Part shown: piece by piece, positions 10,421 to 23,900 of the stretch | Layout: each line of letters starts with the position of its first letter | Numbering within the stretch: position 1 is the first letter of the stretch | Assembly (NCBI RefSeq): GCF_958979055.1 | Contig: NC_084892.1 | Coordinates: 25,520,501 to 25,584,500, forward strand | DNA: 64,000 bases | Direction: 5' to 3' | Source of the DNA: Alnus glutinosa | Taxonomy: Eukaryota; Streptophyta; Magnoliopsida; Fagales; Betulaceae | The notes under the pieces: model-generated | What the model saw: the letters and a program-made list of their open reading frames with translations, nothing else | Database searches by the model: none | What the model was told of the DNA's origin: nothing | Position numbers and translations under genes: made by a program

Positions 10421-12049
10421 ATTCCAGTCCAGCCAAAAGAAATTATTTTATACCAAAAGTAGCATCAGTTAATCCCAAATTTAGAATGACAACCTGTATG
10501 AGCTTCAGTGATCAATCCCTGAAAAGAATAGCAAAGAATGTGTTAAAACCCAAATTTTCTGGCAAAAGATGCCTAAATTGTGTGACCAATTTTATGGGTG
10601 ACCAATTTTATCAGTAGAAGATTGTAAAGTTAGAAAAAAATTATAACAGAAGGGAAAAAAAAAATTGGAATCATAAGCATAAACTTATGTTGGGATTGTA
10701 TTCACTCCATCCCACAACCTATATTGTGTCACAATCACGATAAGGAAGTACCATGTATACCGGAAAATGTGACGTAGTAATTGTGATGTAAGCATGCTAT
10801 TGCAACACCCAGACAATTGATGTCTTATCCAATCAGCCGTAAGACAATGTCTTAAACGGAGATAATCCCATTCAATTTCACACCTCTGATGGTCTTGCAT
10901 ATAGCTAGGAACTAAGACAAACCAGAAACTGTGTTTGTTTAATCAAATTTAGCAAAAACAGACTTAACACTCCTAATCTGAAATCATTTCCATAACAAGC
11001 AACATAAGTCTCCATCTAAGGACTAAATCCCAATATTTTCTCAAATGTAAACACAGATAATTATTCAATGAAATGCATATTACAGTACTTCAATTTAGAA
11101 GCACTAAAAAGTGCTAAGACACGTTACAACTAATTCTTCCAATTAGTTGTGATTCAAGTCATAATCAAGGAAAAAGTGGAATGAACTATAAATATCATCA
11201 TGTGCTCTTAAAGATATTCGCAGAATCATACTACTATTTCCTTTTTCACTTTTCCCCTTTTGTTGGGTCATTGCTTGCTTACAGGTGCCAGTACCTTTAG
11301 TTCTCAATTTTCTGTGACTGCTGGGATCTGAAATCATTGCCGAGATTACTCAAGATTAAATTTAACTTTACATCAGGATTATGCCATGTTTTAACTAAGG
11401 GTTAAATCATCTTTGACCGCTTAAAGTGACTATACTTCAGGAAAGAAGAAAACACCAGCACTTCCGCCTGCACTCATAAAATCATGCATGCACAATCAAA
11501 CTAAACCAAACCAAAAACCGAAGCACCCATCCCTTTCTTTCCCCAAGAAAAGAAGAGCACACCCAAAATTGTGCATTAGTATGCGCTACACAAGTAAAAG
11601 AGGGAAATTGCAATGCAACTTTTTAGGACTTAATCGCAACAATAGAGGCAAATTAATGCCCTTTTTTTTTAATCAAGAAGCAAGACCAATTTTTTCAATA
11701 TTAAAAGACCAATTTTTTCAATATTAAAGACACAGAAAATCTTATCAGTAATACAAAATTCAACCCCTGGTTTTACTAATGAGATTGCAATAGTGCCTCA
11801 GAAAATATTGGGCCCTAACATCTTTTATGCTATATGTCAATTCCTGAATAACTTGTAAATGGAGAAATTATTTAGATTTCAAAAAAATCCAAATATTGAA
11901 TTTAATGACAGCCATAGCTGAAAACCATATAGGCATAACAAAAATTTACAAAGCAAACCTCATTATTTGAAAACACAGTAAATGGTAGAAATTGAAACTA
12001 CGTAAAGCTCATGGAAACATTTACTCACGTCCTGCAAACTCCATGTAAG
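10421..12049 (-). other. Probable 3' UTR region of the PRA1.A gene, perhaps with a UTR intron
   Basis: After the PRA1.A stop codon the minus strand has GGAC followed by GTGAGTAAATG (donor at about 12028). Some 1.5 kb on there is a polypyrimidine tract with CTTTTCAG before GGATTGATCACTG (acceptor at about 10520). This would fit an intron in the 3' UTR. No coding frame of note is present between them. Evidence is splice-site likeness only. Confidence 0.3.
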
Positions 12050-14869
12050 CTACAGCTCACTATAATTGCGCCAAACCGAACGAAATTCTTCACGGAATGT
12101 GTTCAAACGTGCTTTCAAATTAGGCGTTCTAAGACTTGCATGCAGGATAGTGGCTGAGAGAGAGAGAGAGAATTAACTCAAAATACACAAAATGCTAAGG
12201 AAAAATACGAGAGATTTACAGCACATTACATACCAAGAAGTCCAATGGCAAGAGCCCATAGGACAGTTAAGAGACCAGAAGAAATAAACCACAGGATAAA
12301 ACTCCCTACAGAAAAAGAGGACATTGGGTAAGCATTTAAATAACTAATAAAAGTCATAAAGTGATATGGTTTATCGACTCTCAGCATATGCAGAAAAGAA
12401 AACGTTTCTTTCAGAATTCAAATACCAGCAGAGAATATCAAAACAAACACCCAACGAGGCCTGCCACAAATATATATTGCTCTTTTAGCTGATGGACGTC
12501 CACGAATAACGGGCCTGTAAATAACAAAATAATTATTAAAGCAACATAACTGGACAACTTGCAGGCACATAATAAGCAAAGACACTTACGTAAGAGGAGG
12601 CCTCATCTTTGCAGCTAAGTGTGGAGAGAATTGCCTCACTGTTCTCGTTACCTTCTCATTAAAAGTACCTGCAAAGCTGTAGCAATAATCCTTTTAAAAA
12701 AACAGATATGCAAACTAAATGATGGTTACTGATAAGGAATTATATTATTGCATACCAATACCACTGTATAAAGAGAAAAAAGTTGCCTGGTATGACTTTT
12801 TTTTCCTCTTCCTAAATGGCCCTTTTATTTTTACTGTCATTGCAGCCAATGTAAAGAAGAAAACAATAATATAGCCTCACCCCATCCCTGCATTTTGAAT
12901 CATTTTATGCATAGGAATAAACCTCTCTTCTAGTCAAAAGATAACGACGGATCCCACAGAATCACTGGCAACAGATCCCCACCCTCAGGAAAAGAGACAC
13001 AGAGCAAATGGCAGAAACAACAATAGAAAATATAGATTAGGGACAGTCAAGAGTCCTGTTGACAATGGGCGCAACCAAGTCAAGCTAATTTCTCATGTGA
13101 TATTCTGAAGTACACACTGTGCAAGCTTGAACTAATGAATTTCCATAATTTATAACTAAGATCTTTTTATATCTTTAATACTCTCCACACATATATGCAT
13201 ATGCAAACACAACAAAAAAATTTCACTGGATTGGTAACATGGGACTATATATCATGCCGATAACTTCCCACTTGTCAGAAGTACTTATATAGGAACTCAA
13301 CAAAAATCAATACTTAATAATTGCTTTCTGAAAGTCCCAGTCAGTTTCTCCCTATCCACATCTTTCTGCTTTTTGAGAAATCAGATGGGAGGAAGAAAAA
13401 AAACTGTACTCATGAACAGAGGGTCAACAAGGCCATGCACCACCCGTCTAGTTTTCTCCATGACATCACCCGTAGCATTACCCCATTACTGAACCATATA
13501 CCATGACAGACACTTCCACTACCACCACGTTCCAATTATGGGTGGACAGTTACCCAATCTAAAACCCAAGTACAACTCTAAGCCTACTTATTAAAAACTG
13601 TATGTGCCTGCATGTGTGTGGTTGTAATATTGACCATTATAAAACCATAGGGAAGAAACTTTTCGACTTATTCTGGGTGCATAGGCATAAAGTATACTCC
13701 CAATACCTAATTCAGATGAATGAGCGACGTATAACATACTTTTCATGAGTTGGTTTCCTAAAAGGACAAATCGACTGCCCCAGACTCTATTTGGGCAAAG
13801 AAAAAGCCATAAATCATCAAGCCAAGACTCACTAACTTGCTCAAACTCACACTTGTAAATCCTAGCTTAAGTGACCCATGAACTAAAAATTCAAAATATT
13901 AAACGAATTTCACCGCCAATACACTCCGGTAATGAGGATATAAAACACAGGCCTTAAATAGTAAAATATAAATTGATATCCCCTCCATAAAAGAGACTCT
14001 TAGAACTATTTTTAATGATCACAATTCCAACTAAGTAAACCTTATTCCCTGTAAACACAAACACATAACAGAAGTACATAACAAATGGACAAGCACGTGC
14101 ACACACATACATACAATGGCTTACCTGTCATTGAGGAAAGCAATGCTAAGTGCCGTCAGAAACGCAGCTACAAGAGAGAGTGGCCTCCGGAGAAAACCCA
14201 ATCCTACAATTCATAATGAAAATATAAAAACAAATACATTTGACATATTTATAACAAAGGAAATGAGGCATTAGAGTCCTTTTGTTCACTTACCAAGAAT
14301 GCAAGTGATCATAATGAAGTAGTTGGTTCGGTAGCTGCAAACAAATATTTCAGATGAAGATAACAGATTAGTAAAACAAATACGGACGATCACATTATCG
14401 GTAATCCAACAAAGAGCTTAGTCTAGTCGCTTTTCACTTCCAGGATACTAAATCGGCGTTATGGAATTATTTTCCCTAATTCAGTTAGGTATTCATTTTC
14501 AGGGACCAAAATATAGGGAAACAAGTAGGATATTGATAAAATTTTCAATTCTTTCTTATCGGTTCCTAAGCAACCAAAGAACTTGACGATTTAGATCCAA
14601 GCCGATTCACTTCACAAGAAATTGCAAAATTCAAGCAAGAAAGAAAAAGAGACTAAAGAACCACGTAATCGAGCTAAAGAAGCATGAGAATGAATCAAAA
14701 GGAAATCGTACTAGTAGAGATTGCATTTGAGGCGGCTATTCCACTTGGCATACGATCTGGGGACGGTAAACCTGGAGAAAAATTCGGATAGAGGACGCGG
14801 CGGCGACGACCAGTCGACCTCGCGAAGGGCGTCGATCAGATCCTCCGCTGTCACGTTGCCCCAATCCAT
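12050..14869 (-). CDS. PRA1A: PRA1 family protein, A-type (7 exons, 209 aa)
   Basis: Prenylated Rab acceptor family: small membrane proteins of the endomembrane system that bind Rab GTPases and aid vesicle traffic. Exons on the minus strand: 14869-14712, 14334-14294, 14203-14125, 12676-12590, 12514-12426, 12305-12234, 12153-12050. All introns are GT-AG, phases agree, and the sum is 630 bp (209 codons plus TAG). The N-terminus MDWGNVTAEDLIDALREVDW is the hallmark of the plant A clade. Two hydrophobic hairpins follow (about residues 58-92 and 142-182), separated by the charged stretch FSPHLAAKMRPP. The protein ends in FREEF..VWRNYSEL, also clade-typical. Length matches the family. A tRNA gene lies 256 bp upstream on the same strand. 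I see no damage, so it is probably functional. Confidence 0.95.
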
Positions 14870-15109
14870 CGCTCTCTCGGATTCTGCTGCGAAACCCTTA
14901 AAAATACGGGGACGACAAGAAAAAAGAACGAGCTCCGAAGCGAGAGCGAGAAGGAATCGAGGTTGGAGATGGGTGATCGTATGAGATAGGAGGAAGCAAT
15001 TTGGGGATGGAGATAAATAATTAGTAAGCGTTTTATGAAGGAAATGGTTTTGGGAAATGGGAGGTTTTGGCCAACGAATGTTAGTTTAGAAAAGGTAGAG
15101 GAATTTGTC

Positions 15110-15121
15110 AAAAAACAAAAA
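15110..15121 (-). terminator. Pol III terminator of the tRNA-Val gene
   Basis: On the transcribed minus strand, runs of five and six T separated by one G lie just after the tRNA 3' end (complement of AAAAAA and AAAAA at 15110-15121). Runs of four or more T are the standard pol III stop. Confidence 0.8.
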
Positions 15122-15124
15122 GAG

Positions 15125-15198
15125 TGTCTGAGCCCGGGTTCGAACCGGGGACCTCTAGTGTGTGAGACTAGCGTGATAACCAACTACACCACCCAGAC
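15125..15198 (-). tRNA. tRNA-Val (anticodon CAC)
   Basis: Read on the minus strand, 74 nt fold as a full cloverleaf. The acceptor stem GTCTGGG pairs with CTCAGAC, discriminator A. The D arm contains GGTGTAGTTGG (A box), the anticodon stem CTAGT/ACTAG encloses loop CTCACAC with anticodon CAC, and the T arm contains GGTTCGAACCC (B box). No intron, and CCA is not encoded, as usual in nuclear genes. It decodes valine GUG codons. The gene stands alone between the PRA1.A promoter and gene-poor DNA. Confidence 0.97.
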
Positions 15199-16032
15199 GC
15201 TTGCGTTTTAGACCTTCTGAATTGTTATTTATCTTAATGATTTGATACCTGGAGTGACTGAATAGATCCCTCGAATCTCAATCATTTGTTTAAAATTGAA
15301 TGGTTGAAATTTTGCCATATCAATAAATATTACTTCAAAAACATAGATAAATCCGATAATTGCATTTGACCATTAATATGGCAAAATCTCAACTATTAAA
15401 TTCTAAACTAATAGTTGAGATTTATTACCCTTTTTAAAAAAAATAAAAAATAAAAAATGTTATTTGTTCTTCTCATCTCCTTCTTTCATGCAACTTTTTT
15501 ATATAAGAAAATGATGACCATTTATAATGGTAAGAGAAACAGATACCATATTTTAGTTAACCATGTGTGATATTATATACCAGAGGAATGATACACATAT
15601 TACTTTTACACATCTTTATATAACTAAGTTTCAAATCTACTATTGAATTTGTGAAACCTAGTGTGAATCTCATAAATAAAATGGTAAAATTGAAAATAAA
15701 ATATATAAAAATTGTATTTATATTATTAATTTATCTACTGTATTTAATATGAGATCCCGTTCTATCTGAACCTTCTGTAAAAGCCTTTTTTACAGCCTCC
15801 TATAAAACTTTGAAACATTAGCCAAAACCACCAAATAGAATAAAAATGAAAGCAGCCGATCCATTGAGAAGTTGTGACAATTTAATCTTTTCCCTTCATG
15901 GTATTGCCGGATTTGTTGGTCCGGTTACTCTATCTCTCCCTCTCACAACTTGCAGACAACAATGGTGAAACCCATTTGGAAGCTCTCTCTCTCTCTCTCT
16001 CAACTTGCAATAAACAAACTGAATAGATATCA
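15199..16032. other. Intergenic DNA, no gene seen
   Basis: AT-rich sequence with a short inverted pair around 15290-15420 (TTGAATGGTTGAAATTTTGC against GCAAAATCTCAACTATTAAA-like text), which may be a small MITE. A (CT)n tract lies at about 15982-16000. Nothing else can be supported. Confidence 0.4.
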
Positions 16033-16236
16033 ACAAATTATTTCATCATCTTGATCCTTCACTTGTTTCACTCCAAAGCTAATGCAAACCTAGATTTGGA
16101 AGCTCTAATGGCTTTCAAAGCCACCTCAGACACAACCAGGAACTCCAAATCTAATTCATGTGACTAGTCCGGCCTCTCCAACCTCGCAACTCTCAATATT
16201 ATCTTTTTTTCCGACAACAATTTCCTCGACCAGTAA
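16033..16236 (+). pseudogene. Relic of an LRR receptor-kinase N-terminus
   Basis: A plus-strand frame gives a hydrophobic leader (FIILILHLFHS) followed by NANLDLEALMAFKATSDTT, the layout of the N-terminal cap (LRRNT, ALLAFK-type) of plant leucine-rich-repeat receptor-like kinases. After a cysteine an in-frame TAG is followed by SGLSNLATLNI and SDNNFLDQ, which look like leucine-rich repeat pieces. The expected tryptophan/cysteine cap motif and most repeats are missing, so internal deletion is likely. No kinase sequence is found downstream. Confidence 0.45.
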
Positions 16237-17741
16237 CCGCACAAGAGCAAGAGACCTCGGGGATAAGTTCTAAATGAAGGGGCTTTTTTGTAAAGTTGGC
16301 ATGCGAGAATTTTTTTTTTTTTTTTCACCGTAGTAGTATAAGACTTAGAAGATGAAGGATCTTATGGTCGGGATGAAGATCCTCCATTAAAGAAGGATTT
16401 GGCAGCGGTCAAAGTGGCCGGATCTTTTTTTGTTTCAAAGAAAAAACAATTTAGTGTTTTCTTGTTTATTTCATGTCTATTGTTTTTGGTTTTTAGATGA
16501 TGTATCAGCTTTTATTAGAAGTTGTAAAAGCCCCCATTTACAACACATTCGGACCGAAGGTATTCTCATTTAATATACTAACTATTAAATATGTTACTAT
16601 ATTAAGTAACTAGTTAATTGTATAGTTAATATACAATACACATTAATTATCACCATATAGTTATATAGTTACATATGTTATAAATAGTTAATAGTATATT
16701 AGCCATTTAGTTAACACTTAACTATAATTAGTATATGTTAACTAATTATCATTAATCGAATCGAACCGAGTTTATATGAGTATGTCTCAGTTAATAATTA
16801 AATATAATTTTGTATTCATAATAAGCTCATTTATTAAACGAACTGAAATTAAATCAAATTTATTTAAGTCAAGCGCGAACCTATTTGTGAGCGGCCATAT
16901 TCATATTAAATTATCCAAATTTGCATCCCAATGGAGAGTTGAGACCCGTACTACTTAAAGAGCATACACAATTCCTTAAAAAAAAAAAAAAAAAAAAACC
17001 ATACAGAATTGTTTTCGGAACATGTTTTAAAGTTATCCAAATTTTTAGCCACTAATGGGAAGTGATTTCAAACCAAGTTTGATTATGACCCCCAATAATA
17101 TGAAGAAACTATAATTGCCAAAAAAAAAAAAAAAAAAAGAAGAAATAAATAAAAACACAGTGGACTTCTTTAAAGCTAGGGTACTCCCCTAAAGAGGACT
17201 AGAATTCTAATAAAAGAAAGATTGGTAAGTGAATAGACTCGTAATTTTGGTGATCTTAGCCAAAGGTTAAGAACTAGAAAATAAATGATGACCAGATACT
17301 GACCTTAGAAATAGAAAGTGTGTTTTTGTTGTCCCAAATCAATCACAATTCACAACATTATAATTGGACTTGGCCCCATCCCATCATCACCAAACCCAAC
17401 GAAGAGAAAACGGATACAAAATCCACCAATCATCGCGAACCACCACAGCAAGGGGCTGCTACAACTACAAGACAAGCAACAGACGGTGCACACGCCACCC
17501 CCTGCCCACGCGACCCACTGTAGAATCAACCACAGGCTAACATTACTTCCTCTATGCATGTTATCTTCCAGCCACCTACGCCTTCTCGTTCAAACCCTTC
17601 TATGCCCATCTACTTCGACGCTATCTAATCAACAAGCACTAATCTCAATTATCCTCGTTAATTGAAATTCTTACAGGAAACATTTAAGCTAATAATATAT
17701 TAATAAAAATTATTATTATTACACTAAACAAACCTCCTTAA
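16237..17741. other. Intergenic DNA upstream of ATG1, no gene seen
   Basis: Contains two poly-A runs (16978-16998 and 17119-17138), an AT-rich block (16560-16780) with many TAGTTAA-like repeats, and a cytosine-rich stretch at 17330-17640. No coding or RNA signal that I can support. The right end is the likely ATG1 promoter. Confidence 0.4.
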
Positions 17742-17921
17742 TCTCTCTCTCTCTCTCTCTCTCTCTAATCATTCCTTGGTTCAACGAGATAAAGCCTATA
17801 AATTCGGGTCGAATCGTGGAAGGTCCGTTTCCAGAGCTGGGTAACTCCGTTCGAGAGGCTGAACTGCGGTGTTCGTAGCTGGTTCCGAGTTCGGATTCTA
17901 GGGTTCTTCAAGGCTTCGATA
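17742..17921 (+). promoter_or_regulatory. ATG1 core promoter / 5' leader with (CT)n
   Basis: A (CT)n tract of about 12 units (17742-17766) is followed by TATAAAT (17797-17803) and a GC-rich leader that ends 5 bases before the start codon. Both pyrimidine patches and TATA boxes are common plant core-promoter features. The true transcription start is not known. Confidence 0.4.
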
Positions 17922-20900
17922 ATGGCTCAGGCGACCGGGAGGGGTAGGGTGGTCGGGGACTACCTGGTGGGGCGGCAAATCGGGTCCGGTTCGTTCTCGG
18001 TCGTGTGGCACGCGAGGCACCGAGTCCACGGGACCGAGGTGGCGATCAAGGAGATCGCTACGGGCCGGCTCAACAAGAAACTGCAGGAATCTTTAATGTC
18101 GGAGATCTACATCCTCAAGCGGATTAACCACCCTAATATTATTCGCTTGCACGATATTATTCAGGTCTGTGAAATTTACTTTTGTAGGTTTTTTTTTTTT
18201 TTTAGTTTTTGAATAACTTTCTGTTTGGATGCGGAGAAAGTGGAGGGAAGTCGAAGGAAAATATTTTTGAAGTTTCTTACTCTTTAAATTTCATGACGCA
18301 TTATGAAAGGATAAATTGAAGCTTTGTGATTACTTAAACCTTAGGCTCTGTTTGTTTCGTTATGGAAATTTATTTAGGAATTAGGCTTTGTTTGTTTCGA
18401 TAGTCGTTGGACCTTTATGAAATGTATGGTGAAAATCCATGAGGTCTTCCAGGAAAAGAGTTCCCGGAAATATTTTCCATGGGGATACTTCTATGTTGTT
18501 GGTCTGCATTCGTGTATTTTATCTTTGTTTCTCTAAGTTGTGATAGTAATTGGTAGAAAAGTAGAATGAATAGAATAGACAGGACTATAGCCCAGGACTT
18601 AGCTTAATTGCTGAGAAATTTTGAAAATGAGGGGTAAAAAGTCAAGATTTTGAAAATAGATTTTTGCATATTTGTGCTTGAGAAGACTGTATCTTTACTT
18701 GATCAAAGGGTAAGGCAATCTTTTGACTTGTTCAACTTGGGAATTTTATTGTGCGAAAGCAAAACAAAGAATTCAAAGACTGCAGAGCTGGGAAAAGAAA
18801 GGACTATCGGGAAAATTTTAATCACCATGTGAAGCTCAAATCGCTAGGCCTGATTGGGTTAAGCTGAGAATATTCCGCTTAGTTACATTAATGCTTATTA
18901 CCTGTAACCGAGTCCATCTATAGAGTATTCACCTGGCCTGATTTAGAATTAGTCCACAATTTCAACAAGTCGAAGGTGCCCTAAAAATAGGTTCCAAATC
19001 ATTTAAGGTGTGCGTTTTTTTCCCCTCCAAAATTCATTTTGTAGGGAAATTGCAAGTTTGCATGTGAAAGGCTCCAGGTGGTTGTACCATAGTTGGGATG
19101 TTATGAGTAGGGAGGGGGGGCTACCCCCTGTTGCACACCTAATTTCCCTTTCCTGAGGACCGGAGTTTTTTAATTTTTTGTTAATTAGATTTTTGGCTGA
19201 TGTTGCTCATCTAGGTTCCTGGGAAGATACACCTTGTATTGGAGTACTGCAAAGGGGGTGATCTTTCCGTGTACATTCAACGCCATGGGAGAGTCCCTGA
19301 AGGCATTGCAAAGCAATTCATGCAGCAGCTAGGTATATCTTGAGTTTTGCCTTGTTGGTTCTACATTACTATTTTTCACATCTTCAATGATGAGTAATGT
19401 AGTGATGTTGGAAGGTTGTGGATTTTACAGTGGCTGGGCTACAAATTCTTCGGGACAATAATCTTATACATCGGGATTTAAAGCCGCAGGTTTGGTTGAT
19501 TCTTTTCTGTTTAAGTTGCAATTCTGATTTATATATGGCAATGTATATTGATCATTTCTTCAAGGGAGGAAGCAAGCCCATGGCAAAATTTGTCTTTTTT
19601 ATCTTTCATAGTACTTAAAGCCATGGACAAACAAAACTTGTATGTGGGATAGTGGTTTAGTCTAGTAGAGAATATGGTTCAACAGCCCTGCAGAAGGCTA
19701 AGAAATTGGCAAATAGATGAAGTAAATATTCTTTGGTTTACATTTATAATAAGATAGTTTGATGTGCAGAATTGTTTGATATGTAGTATCTTGTTGGTGC
19801 AGAAAGGTTTTCTCAGCATTTCAATCCATTTCTAACTGTTTCATTTTTGGAACAGAATCTCCTTCTCACCACAAATGACAACAATTCAGTTTTGAAGATT
19901 GCAGATTTTGGATTTGCAAGGTAAACTCTAGTTTAGATGGTCAGGAATGCTCCAAAACTGTAATGTCTGATTATATATTATTTTTAACAGTTTTTCTTTT
20001 GTAGGTAAACTATAACACCCTTGTCCCACATTGAGAAGATGAGTAGCCCACATAAAGTAGGTAGTTTATAAAGGCAATCATGGGTGTTAAGTCCTACATT
20101 GCTTACTAAGTGAAACTGGGCTTTATAATTGATTCTAGGGAAGCTCCAAATTGACTAGTAAGTTTAGGGTGATAACGCAGATGTGACTTTTTTCTGGGTT
20201 GTTACATAAACACAACTCATTAACCCATATGGCATTCAATTAGTGACCTTACTTTTCAATCTCTTGTGTATGGGGGAGAGGAGATGCCATTTTGCCCAAG
20301 GAAAACTGTTTTTTTTTTTTAGTGCACAACTGTTAACTAGATGCTTTGCTTCATCTTGGAGCATCTGTGCTGATAAGCCATGACATGGGGAAGTTGTGGC
20401 TGCCATACACTTAAAAACGTAACACGTGGGCATGTACCCTGCACCTGACTCTTGTTGAGATGGTTCTCCCTATTTCCTTCCTTTTAAACTTTTCGATGTT
20501 CAGGCATGTCAGTTTTCCCTTTGCAGATCTCTGCAACCTAGAGGCCTTGCAGAAACCTTGTGTGGTTCACCGCTTTACATGGCACCAGAGATAATGCAAC
20601 TTCAGAAGTATGATGCAAAGGTGAGTTTTCGCTCTTTTTTCCTTGGTTAGGTACTAATAAAGTATTTAATGTTTCTTCCCATTAACATGGAACGGAATAT
20701 GCAGGCAGATCTCTGGAGTGTTGGTGCCATTTTATTTCAGCTTGTTACTGGAAAAACTCCATTTACCGGAAGCAATCAAATACAGGTTTGATTAGCTTTA
20801 CTTTTTCACATGCCTAAAGTGGTTTCACATGGTGCTCAGCATTCCTAAAGTAATTGTTTTTAGCTTTAGTAGTAATCCTCAAGCTGGGTTAAACTAGTCT

Positions 20901-23900
20901 TCATGCCTTTAAAATTGTCTTAATCCAAGTTACTTCAATATTGTGTGCTGTACAGTTGCTCCAGAACATTGTGAAATCAACTGAATTGCATTTCCCTCCA
21001 GATATCAAGGGTTTGAGTTCTGAGTGCAAAGATTTGTGCCAGAAATTGCTGCGCCGTAATCCAGGTATATATCTTGATGAATGTGTATGAGATACCTGAT
21101 CAGACCAAAGAGCGAATGGACTATAATCAGATATTAAATTAAATTCTAACTGTATGTTTTTCAATATTTTTTATGTTGTTCCCTGTACTTTTTTCTTCTC
21201 TCCTACTTAGGTGTTTCTCTTGTATACTCCTTGTGCACCTAGGTTGCGCTTTGCACTTCTAATGATATTACCCTTAAAAAAAAAAAAATGTTGTCAATTG
21301 TCAAATGGCATAGAGACATGAGCTATAATTGGATGCTAAAAGTCTCACAATGTCAAGGAATCATATATGAGACCCATAGGAAATTTGGTCTTATCTACCA
21401 ATGGATTGTGAAATTCCTCCTCTTATTTCCAATTTTTTGATTATATTCCTTGACATTGTATTTGCAGTTGAACGATTAACATTTGAAGAGTTTTTCAACC
21501 ACTCATTCCTTTCTCAGAAACAACCAGCTGCATCGCTGAGGTAAACGATGCAAAGAGTTTTTGTCTTCATGGTTTTGTCTAAATGTATTTATCAGTTTTC
21601 CAAACTCTAAAATCTTGTGCAGGAGTAGGAGCTCTTCAAGACTAGTGGATGAATTTACTTCATCTGAATGTGATCATGTGAGAAATATGGAGGAAAGTTC
21701 TCATGAGGATTGTCTGCCTTTCTTTTTAGATGACGACCCTAGTGGTCCTGAGGGGAGCCCATCTTTCTCAAGGAGGAGGTCCTCAATGAAGTCTTCTTTT
21801 GGATTTTCCCTTGATACAAAAGGTGATAGAAGGGAAGCAGTATCTTCCACTTCTAATAACATGAATATTTCTTTTGGATATGGTAGTGCCACAGATGATT
21901 TGGAAAGTACTCATCCTAAGGTGGACAGCCATCGACCCTCAGACAGAAATTTATCTGATCCTCTGAAATCCATGGACCAGAGATCACCAAATACTCGATC
22001 AAGAGGTACCAAGAATCCCAATATGTTCGTTTTTTCCTCTCATTTCAGTGTATGGTTTATCTAGATCTAGCATGTCTTAGTAAGACATGAACTTTCATGG
22101 TTTCTGCAGTCATGGATTCACTAGATTTAATTGATCAAGATTATGTTGTTGTATCTGGACCTCCAATGGATGTGTCATCTTCCTCAGCAAGTCCTTCCAA
22201 GCCAAGCCATTCTCCATACAAGTCACAGAGTCCTCCAGAAGCAGTTTTTAACATGACCACCAAATCAAGTTCCCCAATGCCAATCATTGGCGCACAGACC
22301 AGTAAAATGTGTCGCATTGGAAGCTTAGAAAGTCAGAGCTCTGCTCCAGGCACTTCACAAGGATCAGTGGATATGGGAGACGCTTTAGAGCAGCCATCTA
22401 CTCACTGCATGACGAGGATTAAATCATTACAGCAGTGTGCCTCTGCCATTAAAGATTTAATAGATGAAAAAGTAAGCCACAGCATGCCCATTCAAGCCAG
22501 TTTCTTTACTATTGTCCCAACAAACCTGTAGGGAATTAAAAAAGTGCATTTCGTACAAATCAGAGTAATAAATCATAAACGGTTCCCTTTTCCTCCATCT
22601 CCACTCGGCCATTGAGTTTAAGTTTAAAGATATATGGTCTCTCAGTGGCACAGAACCATGTCTGGCCCATTTACTAAGACTAGTCTAGTGGTTTCTATAT
22701 ATTGCTTTGGTATATGTTGATTTCTCTTAGTTTTTTCATTATGCCAGCCAAGCACTTGATTCATTTGGTGTTTATGTGGTCTCCTTGGGAATGTTCCATT
22801 GGCTTCCAGTATAGTAGACATATCATGGTATATCCATAGGACAAGTGTTGATGAGCTGACACAGGAGGTGGGATCTAACATGTATGATGGTGGGCTTAAA
22901 TTCTTGGGTGCCTATTCATCTGCTGCTTTGATGATTGTAACAGACTATGCATATCATACTTGTTATTCTCTGATTGTCAATGCATGCTAAACCTTTTCTG
23001 TTGGTCCCACAATATAGGGTTTATTGTTTCAAGAGCATAATTTGGTAAGAGAGAGAGAGAGCGTAATTTGGTAGTCGTTTTATTTGTGCCTCATTCTGCT
23101 AGCCTGAGTCTCCTGATATGCCTTAGAATTACCATTGAGTTTTTTATTTTTATTTTTATTTTTTTCCCCTGCTATTACAAGTTTAATTAGTCTTTTCTGC
23201 TATTACAAGTTTAATTAACTTGTCATTATCAAAAAGATCGAAGCAGATAGGCGACTAGAAGCATTCTCAATTCAGCTTGTAATTCTTGCAATTTGGAAGC
23301 AAGCGTTGCATATATGCCATACACAAGCTGCCTCAGCTATGGAAGGAAGTCCAAGCCAAGAGATTCCAAGATTTAGGAGGAGCACCAGCAAGAAGTATGG
23401 TAGTCCTGACACAGAAGAACATCTTGATGTTTGCAGTGCTCAATTGCCGGAGGATATTTCCTCTCAGATTGAGAGAGAATTTCTTCTGGAAGTTGAACAC
23501 GCTGAAGAACTTTCTAAGGTTATTGAACATGGTATGATATGATATTTGGACATTACTTCATTACAAATAAAATTTAATGTTTCCTCCATAAATCATCAGC
23601 ATTAATGCAGAAGCGTTTGTGGCTTGTAAGATCATATGTTTCACTTTTGTTATTCATTTTATTGATGCCTGAATTCCTATGCTTGTTTTTGTAACCCATA
23701 GTTTTTGATGACTTTCCGATTTCAAATTTCAAATGGTTAGATCTTGGTGTTGTGAAAATTTGTAAGTCATATCTGCATATGCATAAGGTGTGTGTGTGTA
23801 TGTCGTGTTAACATCCTTTATTATTTAATGGTGCCAATAACTTTTTTCTGAGTAAGATGGGATTGGGTCCTACGAGCTAGTGGTTGTAGGTGCAGCATAC

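Noticed and set aside
17318-17665. 115-codon frame upstream of ATG1
   Set aside because: Low-complexity Pro/His/Thr-rich translation with overlapping frames on both strands; it more likely belongs to the promoter region.
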